DNA of 64,000 nucleotides from Mycolicibacterium cosmeticum (GCF_000613185.1 NZ_CCBB010000001.1:1736001-1800000); one strand, 5' to 3'. Shown: positions 1 through 7,804, counted from the first letter of the stretch. Program-made: numbers and translations. The notes: generated from the letters alone by a model not told the origin.

Positions 1-672
1 GTTGATCAACCGGCGCTCGACGACGTCCAGGAATCCGCGGCGGTTGAGCAACCCCGTGAGGGCGTCGGTGTCGGAGCGGGTCGCGTACACGCTCATGGCC
101 TTCGAGGTGCCGCGAACGGTGATGGGGGTCAGCGTGTTGAGCATGCTCAACAACCAGACCGCGGCGATGGCGGTCTCGATGTTCACCTCATGTGCCAGTC
201 GGTACACGGCACAGCCGGATGCCGCCAGACCCGCGACCATGTTCAGCAACAGCGCCCGGTTGCTGTGGAAGAACGCGATATATCCGCTGGTGATGGGCAT
301 CGCGGCACAGGTGAGGGCGGCCAGCGCGGCACTGGGCTGTCCGACGCTCCATCCCACGATGCACGCGGTACACAGCGACACCGTGACGAGCGACTGCCGG
401 CGGGTGGGCCAGTGGGTGAGCCAGAACCACGTCATCACGCACGACAGGCAACAGCCGGCCAAGGCGATGATGCCGGCGAAGACCAGGGTGACCTCGTGGT
501 AGGTGGGCACCACCAGCGCCAGCGGCGCCAGCATCGACGATGCGGAGACGATGGCCAGCATCACGCGGGCCGAGGAGGTCAATCCGCGGTCGTGCAGGAA
601 GGCGGTGACGGCGTCGAACGGGTCGGGCTGGTCCAGCCAGTCCGCCATCCGTGTCGTGCCGAAACCGCGCAT
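1..672 (-). CDS. Membrane-anchored GGDEF protein, N-terminal part (cut by window edge)
   Basis: Putative diguanylate cyclase acting at the membrane. The visible 224 residues start with a short soluble stretch and continue as several hydrophobic helices (about residues 35-190). The opening motif of a GGDEF domain, DALTGLLNRRGF, follows at about residue 203. The catalytic GGDEF loop lies beyond position 1, so activity cannot be judged. The start at 672 is an ATG preceded by GGAAAG; an in-frame ATG at 648 is an alternative. Base use is typical of the host. Family membership is confident; the product (c-di-GMP) is inferred. Confidence 0.8.
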   Translation of the reverse strand, partial: MRGFGTTRMADWLDQPDPFDAVTAFLHDRGLTSSARVMLAIVSASSMLAPLALVVPTYHEVTLVFAGIIALAGCCLSCVMTWFWLTHWPTRRQSLVTVSLCTACIVGWSVGQPSAALAALTCAAMPITSGYIAFFHSNRALLLNMVAGLAASGCAVYRLAHEVNIETAIAAVWLLSMLNTLTPITVRGTSKAMSVYATRSDTDALTGLLNRRGFLDVVERRLIN

Positions 673-880
673 CTTTCCAACCAAAGACTGATGGACACTT
701 CTTGACGTGCGAGTTTCCGCGACGTCGCACCAAGCGCGCCTGCGCCCGAAGGGCGCGGCACGCAGCAGATCCGAACCCCCTGCACTACCGATAAGGGAAC
801 AGGGTAGTCAAATTTGCGCCAACGTCAGCGGAATCGCATTTTCGGTTGGTTGCCGAGGCAAAAAGTGGCGCTGCTGCCGC

Positions 881-1240
881 CTAGCGGCAGCAGTTCGGGT
901 CGAGCACCGCGCACAGCGCCGTCAGGGCATCCCGGTGGGGCCGGTGGTACACATTCATCCCTCGGCGTTCCGACGCGACGATCCCGGCCCGGCGCAACTG
1001 GGACAAATGGTGGCTGACGGTCGACTCGCTGAGTTCGACTGCGGCGGCCAGGTCACAGCTGCACACTTCCTCGTCGGGCGAGCTGAACAGCAGCGACACC
1101 AGCTTGACGCGCACCGGGTCGGCCAGCGCCTTGAGCCGCAGTGCAATACCCAGTGCCGCTTCGTCGTCGAGCGGGCCGGCGGCCACCGGTGAGCAGCACA
1201 CGGGCGCGGAGATGTCGAGAACCGGCAGGGCCTTGGGCAT
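881..1240 (-). CDS. arsR: ArsR-family arsenic-responsive repressor
   Basis: Winged-helix metalloregulator of 119 residues. The recognition region reads SESTVSHHLSQLRRAG. Cysteine pairs occur at 15-16, at 60/62 (EVCSCDL, the place of the classical ArsR thiolate site), and at 117-118 at the very C-terminus. It is divergent from arsI, and the gap contains two similar palindromes (1265-1274 and 1308-1317), which fits autoregulation and control of the arsI-aquaporin-arsC operon. The assignment as an arsenite sensor rests on the cysteines and the neighbours; the terminal CC pair could provide an extra ligand set. Confidence 0.9.
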   Translation of the reverse strand: MPKALPVLDISAPVCCSPVAAGPLDDEAALGIALRLKALADPVRVKLVSLLFSSPDEEVCSCDLAAAVELSESTVSHHLSQLRRAGIVASERRGMNVYHRPHRDALTALCAVLDPNCCR

Positions 1241-1264
1241 GTGATCGATGATGCCAGAGACATT

Positions 1265-1317
1265 GACATATGTCGAAGAGGTGGCGCATCATGGCGGCTA
1301 CAAGTTCGATATATGTC
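1265..1317. promoter_or_regulatory. Paired ArsR operator candidates in the arsR/arsI intergenic region
   Basis: GACATATGTC at 1265-1274 is a perfect 10-bp palindrome. A one-mismatch copy, GATATATGTC, lies at 1308-1317, directly upstream of the arsI ribosome-binding site (GGAGG, 1328-1332). Two similar sites between divergent arsR and arsI are the expected layout for ArsR binding. Binding itself is inferred. Confidence 0.55.
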
Positions 1318-1337
1318 TCACAGGTGTGGAGGTAGCC

Positions 1338-1754
1338 ATGTCCCGCGTGCAACTTGCCCTCAACGTCGACGACCTCGACGTGGCGATCGAGTTCTACTCG
1401 AAGCTGTTCAACACCGCACCGGCGAAGGTGAAACCGGGCTATGCCAACTTCGCCGTCGCCGAGCCGGCCTTGAAGCTGGTCTTGATCGAGAACCCCGGCA
1501 ACGGCGGCACGCTCAACCACCTGGGCGTGGAGGTGGCGTCGAGCGACACCGTGCATCAGGAGATCGCCCGCCTCACCGATGCCGGCCTGTTCACCGAGGA
1601 GGAGATCGGGACGACGTGCTGTTTCGCCACCCAGGACAAGGTGTGGGTCAGCGGTCCCGGCGGTGAGAAGTGGGAGGTCTACACCGTGCTCGCCGACTCG
1701 GACATCTTCGGCCCGAAGCCCCAGCCGGACGAGACGGCCGCGTGCTGTCGGTGA
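1338..1754 (+). CDS. arsI: ArsI/CadI-type VOC dioxygenase (C-As lyase like)
   Basis: Small vicinal-oxygen-chelate protein of 138 residues. ArsI enzymes use Fe(II) to cleave the C-As bond of trivalent methyl- or aromatic arsenicals; CadI is the mycobacterial cadmium-induced relative. The metal ligand candidates are Gln5, His61 and Glu113. The vicinal cysteine pair typical of ArsI is present at Cys94-Cys95 (TTCCFA), and a second CC lies at the C-terminus. The ATG at 1338 was chosen because GGAGG precedes it at the right distance; the frame is also open upstream to 1248. The stop overlaps the GTG start of the aquaporin gene, indicating coupled translation. Confidence 0.87.
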   Translation: MSRVQLALNVDDLDVAIEFYSKLFNTAPAKVKPGYANFAVAEPALKLVLIENPGNGGTLNHLGVEVASSDTVHQEIARLTDAGLFTEEEIGTTCCFATQDKVWVSGPGGEKWEVYTVLADSDIFGPKPQPDETAACCR

Positions 1755-2464
1755 GCTGGCGCCCGCTGCTCGCCGAGTTTCTGGGCACCGCGCTGCTGGT
1801 GACGGTCGTCGTCGGATCGGGGATCGCGGCGGCCCAGCTCTCGCCACATGATGTCGGGCTGCAGCTGCTGCAGAATTCGACGGCGACGGTGTTCGGGCTG
1901 GCGGTGCTGATCCTGATGTTCGGACCCGTGTCCGGGGCGCACTTCAATCCGGTGGTGTCACTTGCCGATTGGCTGCTCGGCCGACGGTCGGGCACCGGTC
2001 TTCGCGGCGTTGCGGTGCTGGCCTACGCGGCCGCCCAGACCGTGGGCGGTGTCGCCGGCGCGGTGCTGGCGAACGTGATGTTCGACCGGGCGGCGTTGGA
2101 GATCGCCACCAAGCATCGGGTGACGCCGGGGCATCTGATCGGCGAGGTGGTGGCGACCGCCGGGTTGGTGGTGCTGATCTTCGCGCTGGCCCGCAGTGCC
2201 CGGGCGGGGCTGTCCGCGGCGGCAGTGGGCGCGTATATCGGTGCGGCCTACTGGTTCACCAGTTCCACCTCGTTCGCCAATCCGGCGGTCACCATCGGCC
2301 GGGTGTTCTCGGACAGCTTCGCCGGGATCGCCCCGAGTTCGGCGCCGGCCTTCATCGCCATGCAGGTTCTCGGAGCTCTGATTGGCCTTGGCCTGGTGGT
2401 CGCGCTCTACCCCGATGCGTCCCGGACCGCGAACGCAGCCATTGTCCCACATGAGAATTCGTAG
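1751..2464 (+). CDS. MIP/aquaporin-family channel of the ars operon
   Basis: Integral membrane channel of 237 residues, with about six hydrophobic helices and the two half-helix motifs of the aquaporin fold: FNPVVS (degenerate NPA) in the first half and FANPAVT (intact NPA) in the second. In ars operons such channels move arsenite across the membrane and replace an ArsB/Acr3 pump, as AqpS does in rhizobia; that role is inferred here from context. The start is a GTG inside the arsI stop (GTGA overlap). No Acr3 or ArsB lies nearby in the window, so this is the only candidate arsenite exit route visible. Confidence 0.85.
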   Translation: MSWRPLLAEFLGTALLVTVVVGSGIAAAQLSPHDVGLQLLQNSTATVFGLAVLILMFGPVSGAHFNPVVSLADWLLGRRSGTGLRGVAVLAYAAAQTVGGVAGAVLANVMFDRAALEIATKHRVTPGHLIGEVVATAGLVVLIFALARSARAGLSAAAVGAYIGAAYWFTSSTSFANPAVTIGRVFSDSFAGIAPSSAPAFIAMQVLGALIGLGLVVALYPDASRTANAAIVPHENS

Positions 2465-2473
2465 GAGACAGTC

Positions 2474-2872
2474 GTGAACAAACCCGCGGTGCTGTTCCTT
2501 TGTACCCACAATGCCGGGCGGTCGCAGATGGCGCTGGGGTTCTTCAACGCCCTGGCCGGCGAGCGCGCCGTCGCCTACTCCGGCGGGTCGGAGCCCGCCT
2601 CGCAGGTGAATCCTATTGCGGTGACCGCCATGGCCGAAAAGGACATCGACATCACCGGCGAGGCCCCCAAGCGCTGGACCGAGGCGATGCTGGAGAGTGC
2701 CGACGTGGTGGTGACCATGGGCTGCGGGGACACCTGCCCGTACGTGCCGGGGACCCGGTACGTGGACTGGCCGCTCCCGGATCCGGCCGGGCAGCCCCTC
2801 GAGGTGGTGCGTCCGATCCGGGATGAGATCGAGGCGCGGGTGCGGGCGCTGGTTGACGAGGTGTGTGGCTGA
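2474..2872 (+). CDS. arsC: Arsenate reductase, LMW-phosphatase fold (mycothiol type)
   Basis: Cytoplasmic reductase of 132 residues that converts arsenate to arsenite. The phosphatase-like P-loop CTHNAGRS places the nucleophile at Cys10, and the general-acid aspartate lies in DWPLPDP. A further CGDTC segment near residue 80 is typical of the actinobacterial group that uses mycothiol. GTG start, 9 bp after the channel gene, last gene of the operon. The product arsenite would leave through the upstream channel. The mycothiol dependence is family knowledge, not visible directly. Confidence 0.9.
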   Translation: MNKPAVLFLCTHNAGRSQMALGFFNALAGERAVAYSGGSEPASQVNPIAVTAMAEKDIDITGEAPKRWTEAMLESADVVVTMGCGDTCPYVPGTRYVDWPLPDPAGQPLEVVRPIRDEIEARVRALVDEVCG

Positions 2873-2950
2873 CGGCGGGACTGTCGGCCGATCGGATGAG
2901 ATCCGAGCAAAGCGCGCGCCATATTGACCCTGTAGTTAATATCGTCCGCT

Positions 2951-3226
2951 GTGACCAGGCTGGCATCGCTTCTCTTCGGATTCATCGTGATGACCGTCGC
3001 GAGTCCGGCGGCGGGGGCGAATGGATTGATCGACGGTGTGCCGGTCAAGCAAAGTTCGAACTGCGACCCGAATTACTCGGGTTGCGTCCCGATTGCCAGC
3101 GATGTGGACTGCGCCGGCGGCAGCGGCAACGGTCCCGAATACGTCCAAGGTCCGATACAGGTGACCGGTCGGGATATCTACGACCTCGACAGGGACGGAG
3201 ACGGGATCGCCTGCGACTCGAACTAG
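2951..3226 (+). CDS. Small exported protein with excalibur calcium-binding motif
   Basis: Protein of 91 residues. The N-terminal hydrophobic stretch (residues 4-22) ends in a signal-peptidase-like SPAAGA. The C-terminus carries DLDRDGDGIACDSN, the DxDxDGxxC signature of the excalibur calcium-binding domain often found in exported actinobacterial proteins. Four cysteines in the mature part probably form disulfides. GTG start. Physiological role unknown. Confidence 0.75.
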   Translation: MTRLASLLFGFIVMTVASPAAGANGLIDGVPVKQSSNCDPNYSGCVPIASDVDCAGGSGNGPEYVQGPIQVTGRDIYDLDRDGDGIACDSN

Positions 3227-3271
3227 GTTTTTGTGGCGGATGGCCATCGTGGGACTGGATAGCGTTGAGTC

Positions 3272-3649
3272 GTGACGAGTGCAGGTGTGCCTCCAACTGG
3301 GCCTCGATATCCGCGTGGTGTCCGAATCGCCGATGTCACGGTGTTCGTGTTGCTGCTGTGCGTTCAGGCCGCCGGTGTTGGCGTCATGCTCTTGAGCGTG
3401 CTCGTGCTGCCGATGAGCATCGACAACTGCGCCTACCAGACGTGCGGTGACGAAAAGTGGATCAGCTACGCGATCTGGACGGCGCTGGCCTCGATGGCGC
3501 CCGCTGGTGTGTTCACCGGACTTGGCATCATTCAACTGGCGCGCAACAGAATTGGGTTCTGGCTCGCCCTCATCGGGACAGTCGCTCAATGGTCGCTGAT
3601 CTACGGAGCATGGCGGATGGCGGCTTTGGCGGGGCCTGTCGGCGCGTGA
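3272..3649 (+). CDS. Small hypothetical membrane protein
   Basis: 125 residues with three predicted membrane segments (about residues 20-48, 65-88 and 95-118) and a short loop with two cysteines (DNCAYQTCGDE) between the first and second. GTG start 45 bp downstream of the excalibur gene. No family recognised. Codon use is compatible with the host, and the helices span almost the full length, which supports a real gene. Confidence 0.6.
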   Translation: MTSAGVPPTGPRYPRGVRIADVTVFVLLLCVQAAGVGVMLLSVLVLPMSIDNCAYQTCGDEKWISYAIWTALASMAPAGVFTGLGIIQLARNRIGFWLALIGTVAQWSLIYGAWRMAALAGPVGA

Positions 3650-3946
3650 ACGCACAGCGAAGCGGCCCGTCCCGCGGATTTCGCCCAGAATGGACGCTGC
3701 ATCGACATTTGTGCTGTCGAAGAGGCAGCAGAGGCGTCTAACGCGGTCTTCGCACACAACGCTCCTGAAATCGAAAACAGGGTGCAAGCCGGAGCTACCG
3801 GACGACTAGAGTTGGACGACCCATTGAACGGAGAAGTGGCATTGATACGTCGTACGGGGGGTCATCGTGTCGGGCACGGTTGTCCGATTCGTCTTGGTAG
3901 GCGGTGGCGCGGGTGGTTTTCGTATGGTGACCGGATTCCCGAAGTC

Positions 3947-4264
3947 GTGACGCGCGCAGACGACTTTGACAACACATCGTGGAAGTTAAGACAGTTCTTC
4001 GGAGCGTACTTTCACGAAGACTGGTCGCTGGATGCAAACGACACCGAGGAGGTCGTGGAGCAATACCTGGCGGAAAACAGGGTGTCCCCCGAGCAGGCGG
4101 CCAAGCTCGCAGCAAGAATCGATCAGATCATCGCGACACACCCTGAATCGGAGTTGAAGCGAGTGCTATTCGACACCTGGGGCTCTTACTACGCCGCCAC
4201 TGCGCCAGAAACGTACGCCACGTGGCTAGCGGAGATCGCAGCACGCTTTCGACAAGTGACATAA
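3947..4264 (+). CDS. CdiI-like contact-dependent inhibition immunity protein (orphan)
   Basis: About 105 residues resembling the CdiI_2 immunity family, with the diagnostic opening LRQFFGAYFHEDW, followed by an acidic helical body (DTEEVVEQYL, ARIDQIIATHPE) and LAEIAARF at the end. The frame is open back to 3782, but the upstream 55 residues look non-coding, so the GTG at 3947 is preferred. GC content is lower than the neighbours. No toxin gene is visible on either side, so this looks like an orphan immunity gene left or acquired by transfer. Positions 3650-3946 hold nothing else I can recognise. Confidence 0.6.
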   Translation: MTRADDFDNTSWKLRQFFGAYFHEDWSLDANDTEEVVEQYLAENRVSPEQAAKLAARIDQIIATHPESELKRVLFDTWGSYYAATAPETYATWLAEIAARFRQVT

Positions 4265-4423
4265 CGGCACCGATCAGCCCCTAGCTACGACCTAGCGCTG
4301 ATCTGATCGGGTCACGCTGGGGAAGGTCAGCCGCGTAGACGTCGTCATGTCGCCCGCATCGGATAGACGGTATGCGCGGCCGTCGCCCGGTGCCACGCAA
4401 CAACTCTGCAGCCGCAGGAGAGA

Positions 4424-4700
4424 ATGCGGCGAGCCAATCACGCCGGTCTTCCGAAAATGACCGCGCACGGATTGCGTCACACCGCAGCATCGTTGGCGAT
4501 CTTAACCCGCGTCAACGTGAACGTGGTGCAGCGGATGTTGGGCACTCGTAGGCGGCGATGGTGCCGGGCATCTACGCTGACCTCTTTGATGATCACCTCA
4601 CCGGAGTCGCCGACAAGTTGGATGAGCCTGTGGGACAAAATGTGGGCAAACCGCACTGCCGCCGGCCCAATATCACCCCTACCGGCGTGTACGGCGATTT
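4424..4700 (+). pseudogene. Tyrosine recombinase (phage integrase) C-terminal remnant, frameshifted
   Basis: The frame from 4424 gives KMTAHGLRHTAASLA and VQRMLG, which are the box-II HxLRHT motif and the following helix of a tyrosine recombinase. The match then switches to another frame near 4547-4557 (AAMVPGIYADLFDD, GVADKLDE), with an in-frame TAG between the two parts. The catalytic Arg/His are visible, but the N-terminal two thirds are missing. It points towards the tRNA gene from outside the 42-bp-bracketed island, so it probably records an older integration at the same tRNA. Confidence 0.8.
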
Positions 4701-4708
4701 AGGCACGG

Positions 4709-4782
4709 TGCCCCCAGTCGGACTCGAACCGACACTTGGCGGATTTTAAGTCCGCTGCCTCTGCCAATTGGGCTATGGGGGC
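4709..4782 (-). tRNA. tRNA-Leu (anticodon UAA) with short variable arm
   Basis: A 74-nt cloverleaf. Acceptor stem is GCCCCCA/TGGGGGC; anticodon stem is GCGGA/TCCGC around the loop CTTAAAA (anticodon TAA, reading UUA); T stem is GTCGG/CCGAC with loop TTCGAGT; the discriminator is A. No CCA is encoded. The variable region is only five nucleotides, whereas bacterial leucine tRNAs normally have a long extra arm. The 5' half (4741-4782) is the left copy of the 42-bp repeat, so upstream promoter DNA now belongs to the inserted element. Confidence 0.9.
4741..4782. repeat. attL-like 42-bp direct repeat inside the tRNA gene
   Basis: These 42 bases recur without mismatch at 13667-13708 in the same orientation. 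The block covers the tRNA 5' end through the anticodon loop and stops within the anticodon stem. Integrases commonly use this kind of tRNA core, so this is read as the left attachment junction. Confidence 0.85.
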
Positions 4783-4790
4783 CTTGCAGC

Positions 4791-5129
4791 TCAGACCATA
4801 CTTTGAGCCGTTTCGGCCTTGCTCCGACGCCCTGAGTACCGCAGTGATACCGCAGTCCTGTCGATGGCCTCGCCCAGCGCATCAGCCACGCCGCTCAAAT
4901 CGTCGTTGAGCAGGTGGCTATCCCGGTCGAGCGTCATCGCGGCAGTCGCGTGCCCCAGGAGTCTCTGCACGACCTTGACGTTAGTGCCTGTGCTGATCGC
5001 CAGTGACGCCGTGGTGTGTCTCAGGCCGTGAGGTACCAGCCCTTCGATGCAGGTGTCTTCGCACGCGTTGTCGAAGGCACCCCGTTCCAGAACCTCGGAG
5101 TCGGGAGATGGGCCGGTAGAACGTGGGGC
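4791..5129 (-). pseudogene. Truncated tyrosine recombinase of the tRNA-Leu island
   Basis: About 110 residues of the C-terminal catalytic domain remain: HGLRHTTASLA, then VQRLLGHATAAMTL and LSGVADALGEA. The catalytic R..H..R/H-x-x-R region is recognisable, but LDRDSHLL appears where LDRYAxLF is usual, so the active tyrosine seems lost. The frame is closed upstream by the stop codon of the AlbA_2 gene at 5130, so the N-terminal part has been deleted. It lies directly inside the left attachment copy, the usual place for the integrase of a tRNA island. Confidence 0.8.
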
Positions 5130-6335
5130 TCACGTTTCCCGTTCGAAGTGCTTCGCGAAGGCCTCATGGGAGCCGAGGCTTCGAAGGAGCGGGGCGGTGA
5201 GTGCTGCTGTTACCCGGCCGGGGTTCTCATCGAGATCACTCAACGATGCCTCAGTCGCCCGCTCGTAGACGTCTTTGGTGTAGACAGGTCCCCTGTCACC
5301 GTAGGTTCGGTCGGTGATGAGCCAGGACACCGAGTCGCGAAGGCCGTTGAGGGAGAGCGCGAAACGCCAGCTGCCAGTGTATCCCCACCTGTGCGATACG
5401 GCGCCGGCCAGGCGCGCGAGCAGGTCGACGTGTCCGAGGATCAACGCCTCGAACACCACTGTTACGTCGGGTGGAGGAGGGAAGACGACTCCCACGAATG
5501 ACCGTATTGTCACGGCGCGTTCGGATGCGAGAACGAGGCGGCCGGACTCGTGAAAGACGATCTCGGCGGCGCGATCTTTACCGGCGAAGCGCTGCCCGTC
5601 GTACATGCCGGTGGTCAAAGCCACGCCGTCGGGTCGCCGAGCGAAACCGGTGGCCTCGGCCAGAGCGGGTGCATAGGTGCGCTGGTGAGGTCCGACCACG
5701 GAACGCACCAGATGAAGCACGGATTCCTGCCACTGAGACGACTCGGCGAGCGAGACGAGCATGTCGTCTGGTGCGTTCAGCGGTTCGGCCACTACGACCA
5801 GCAGAGGTATGTCGTCACCGACGAGCTCGGTGCGGATCGCGAGTGCCTCGGCGCGCAGGTCGCGGCGGTCGGTGAGTCGACGATCGAGTAGCCGGACCAC
5901 CTCGGTGTTGGGCAGCACCCGGTTGGTCTTGTCCCCTCGGCCGTAGTAGCGGCCGTCGGCCATGTGCGGCGCTCGGACCGACTGCGGAATGTGCACGACA
6001 ATGTAGCCGTGTGCGGGGGTGTCGGCGGACTCGATGATGGTGGTGCGGACCTGGACGGCCTCGTCGACTCGCATCCGCGCCACTTGTTCGATGCGCTCCG
6101 GGAGTCCTGCCAGGGGTACGGGCCAGAGGCGAGGCGGTGAGGTCTCCTCGTCGACGCCGATCAGGATCGTGCCGCCGTCGAGTGCGAATGCCGCGATGTC
6201 CTTGGCCAGCTCCTTGTTGCCCGAATTGCCGGCGCTAAGTTCGCGTTTGAGATCGAGCCAGTGGGTTTCCTCCAGGAGCCCGTTCTGAGCGAGACGCTCC
6301 AGGTCCTCCTCGGTCCGAACTTCTATCGGGTTCAA
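5130..6335 (-). CDS. AlbA_2 (Schlafen-type) domain protein
   Basis: 401 residues. The N-terminal part matches the AlbA_2/Schlafen nucleic-acid-binding domain: EETHWLDLKREL followed by KELAKDIAAFALDGGTILIGVDE, then a region with YIVVHIPQS and YYGRGDKTNR (residues about 15-150). The remaining 250 residues are unassigned. TTG start preceded by AGGAG at six bases. It is the last gene of a minus-strand run with the serine recombinase and a 215-residue protein. Proteins with this domain are frequent on mobile elements and in defence loci; the function here is unknown. Confidence 0.7.
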   Translation of the reverse strand: MNPIEVRTEEDLERLAQNGLLEETHWLDLKRELSAGNSGNKELAKDIAAFALDGGTILIGVDEETSPPRLWPVPLAGLPERIEQVARMRVDEAVQVRTTIIESADTPAHGYIVVHIPQSVRAPHMADGRYYGRGDKTNRVLPNTEVVRLLDRRLTDRRDLRAEALAIRTELVGDDIPLLVVVAEPLNAPDDMLVSLAESSQWQESVLHLVRSVVGPHQRTYAPALAEATGFARRPDGVALTTGMYDGQRFAGKDRAAEIVFHESGRLVLASERAVTIRSFVGVVFPPPPDVTVVFEALILGHVDLLARLAGAVSHRWGYTGSWRFALSLNGLRDSVSWLITDRTYGDRGPVYTKDVYERATEASLSDLDENPGRVTAALTAPLLRSLGSHEAFAKHFERET

Positions 6336-6362
6336 CGAGGACTCCTCTGTGTATGGGATGGG

Positions 6363-7010
6363 TTATCGGTTGCGGGCTAGGAGTTCTCGGAGTCGTTTGG
6401 CGCCTCGCTCGGACACCGCTGGGGAGGTGAGGGTGTAGGCCGCGGCTTGGTCGGGGGTGAGTCGGCCGGCACGGATGTGGTCGATGAGGTAGCGCCGCGC
6501 CTGGGCTTTCTCGTCTGGGCCGGTCCATCCGTTGCGGCCGCCGTCGAGGATGGCGAAGTCGAGGTCGCGCCTTACGTCCTCGGGTATCTGCGGTGCCGCA
6601 GTCCGGCCGGTTAATAGGTCGATGGCTCCTGCGGCGGCAGCCCATTCGGCGAGGGGAAACCGTCCCTCGACGAGGGCCAGGGAGTAGCCACGCGCGAGGT
6701 TTATCGCGAAGTGCAGGGAGCGTTCGTTGGGGACGAACGCCAGGACCGGGCCGCGGTCGTATCGAGTGCTGGTTCGCGGTGTGGCGTGGCCGCCCGTGTC
6801 GATGATCTGCTCGAGGTCGGCGTTGCCCAGCCGCGTTGCGCTTTCGATGGAATTGCTCACCAGTACCGGAGGTAGCTCTTCGGCATCGCTGCGTGCTCGG
6901 ATCCATTCGGCAGCAAGCGCTATGGCCTCCTCCCATGGCCGCTGCGGGTCGTCATTGGGTACCCACGCCGCGGCTTGCAGCTGGGTGGAGGCGTGCAGCT
7001 CGGTGGTCAC
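6363..7010 (-). CDS. Hypothetical protein coupled to the serine recombinase
   Basis: 215 residues, soluble, mostly helical. No domain recognised. The C-terminus (residues about 180-210, PDQAAAYTLTSPAVSERG) could be a small helical DNA-binding segment. The GTG start overlaps the recombinase stop in a GTGA junction, so the two are translated together, and the AlbA_2 gene follows after 27 bp. The tight coupling suggests an accessory role to the recombinase or a shared cargo operon. Confidence 0.6.
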   Translation of the reverse strand: MTTELHASTQLQAAAWVPNDDPQRPWEEAIALAAEWIRARSDAEELPPVLVSNSIESATRLGNADLEQIIDTGGHATPRTSTRYDRGPVLAFVPNERSLHFAINLARGYSLALVEGRFPLAEWAAAAGAIDLLTGRTAAPQIPEDVRRDLDFAILDGGRNGWTGPDEKAQARRYLIDHIRAGRLTPDQAAAYTLTSPAVSERGAKRLRELLARNR

Positions 7011-7630
7011 GTGGTGAACTCCGGTTGTGGGCTTCGGGCGGGTGCGGACAGGTAGCGATAGGCCGTTGCCCGGCTGATGCCGAACGCTTTCGCGAGTTCG
7101 TGGACGGGATCACCGGTTTCGGCGAGCCGGCGTAATTGCTGTTGTCGCGCGGCGTCCAGTTTCGCCGGCTTGGTGGCCGGCAGGCGGCGAGCTCGTCGGG
7201 ACTCGCGTGAGGCGGCGCGGCGTTCGCGGCCGAGTTCGAGTTCGAGTTCGGCCAGGGTGGCCATGATGGAGGCCACTGCACGGCCGGTCGGTGTGCCGGT
7301 GTCGACGCCTTCACGTAGGGCGCGCAATAGAATTCGGCGCTCGCTGAGTTCGGCGATGGTGCGGGTGACTTCGGCGACGGAGCGGCCGAGTCGATCGATG
7401 GCGGCCACTACGACGGTGTCACCCTCGCGCGCGTAGTGGAGCAGAGCTGCAAGGCCAGGTCGGGCGGTGTTCACCGCACCGGATAGCTTGTCGCTGAAAA
7501 TCTGACCAGATTCGACGCCCTGGGCAGCGAGTGCGGCCAGCTGCACATCGAGGTCCTGGCCCGCGGTGCTCACGCGGGCATATCCCAGAAGCGTTGTCAC
7601 GCCTCCTACCGTCTCATTGTCCTCCGACAT
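7007..7630 (-). CDS. Serine recombinase/resolvase
   Basis: 207 residues from the chosen ATG at 7630. The resolvase N-terminal domain is present: YARVSTAGQDLDVQ with the nucleophilic serine, DRLGRSVAEV (arginine of the active site), and LRALREGVDTGTPTGRA. A C-terminal helix-turn-helix (residues about 170-200) reads VHELAKAFGISRATAYRYL. The frame extends further upstream to 7765, and a GTG at 7603 preceded by AGGAGG is a possible shorter start. A 10-bp inverted repeat at 7715-7740 upstream could be its crossover or regulatory site. Likely the mobility or inversion enzyme of this part of the island. Confidence 0.9.
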   Translation of the reverse strand: MSEDNETVGGVTTLLGYARVSTAGQDLDVQLAALAAQGVESGQIFSDKLSGAVNTARPGLAALLHYAREGDTVVVAAIDRLGRSVAEVTRTIAELSERRILLRALREGVDTGTPTGRAVASIMATLAELELELGRERRAASRESRRARRLPATKPAKLDAARQQQLRRLAETGDPVHELAKAFGISRATAYRYLSAPARSPQPEFTT

Positions 7631-7714
7631 CGAGGATCTGAGACACGCCGTGTGGGACAAAAAATAGACACGACGACCTGGTGCGATATGACCACAGCGT
7701 TCGCCGCGTAGCAC

Positions 7715-7740
7715 TGTCTCGTTTCTATGAAAACGAGACA
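7715..7740. promoter_or_regulatory. Perfect 10-bp inverted repeat upstream of the recombinase gene
   Basis: Arms TGTCTCGTTT (7715-7724) and AAACGAGACA (7731-7740) flank a six-base spacer CTATGA. It lies between the divergent recombinase and RHH-YfbU genes. It may be a recombinase binding/crossover site, an operator, or a bidirectional terminator; the sequence alone does not decide. Confidence 0.5.
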
Positions 7741-7804
7741 GGCTTGATTTCTTACCGCCGTTCATGAAGACGGATCGATGAGCACTCTTGCGTAGTCGTG
7801 TACG

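Noticed and set aside
188..733. 181-codon minus-strand frame at the left edge
   Set aside because: Arg/His/Gly-rich and out of frame with the GGDEF protein that is clearly encoded there.
4558..4749. Frame ending in VGLEPTLGGF
   Set aside because: This ending is the well-known false translation of a tRNA gene read on the opposite strand; only the upstream part is integrase remnant.
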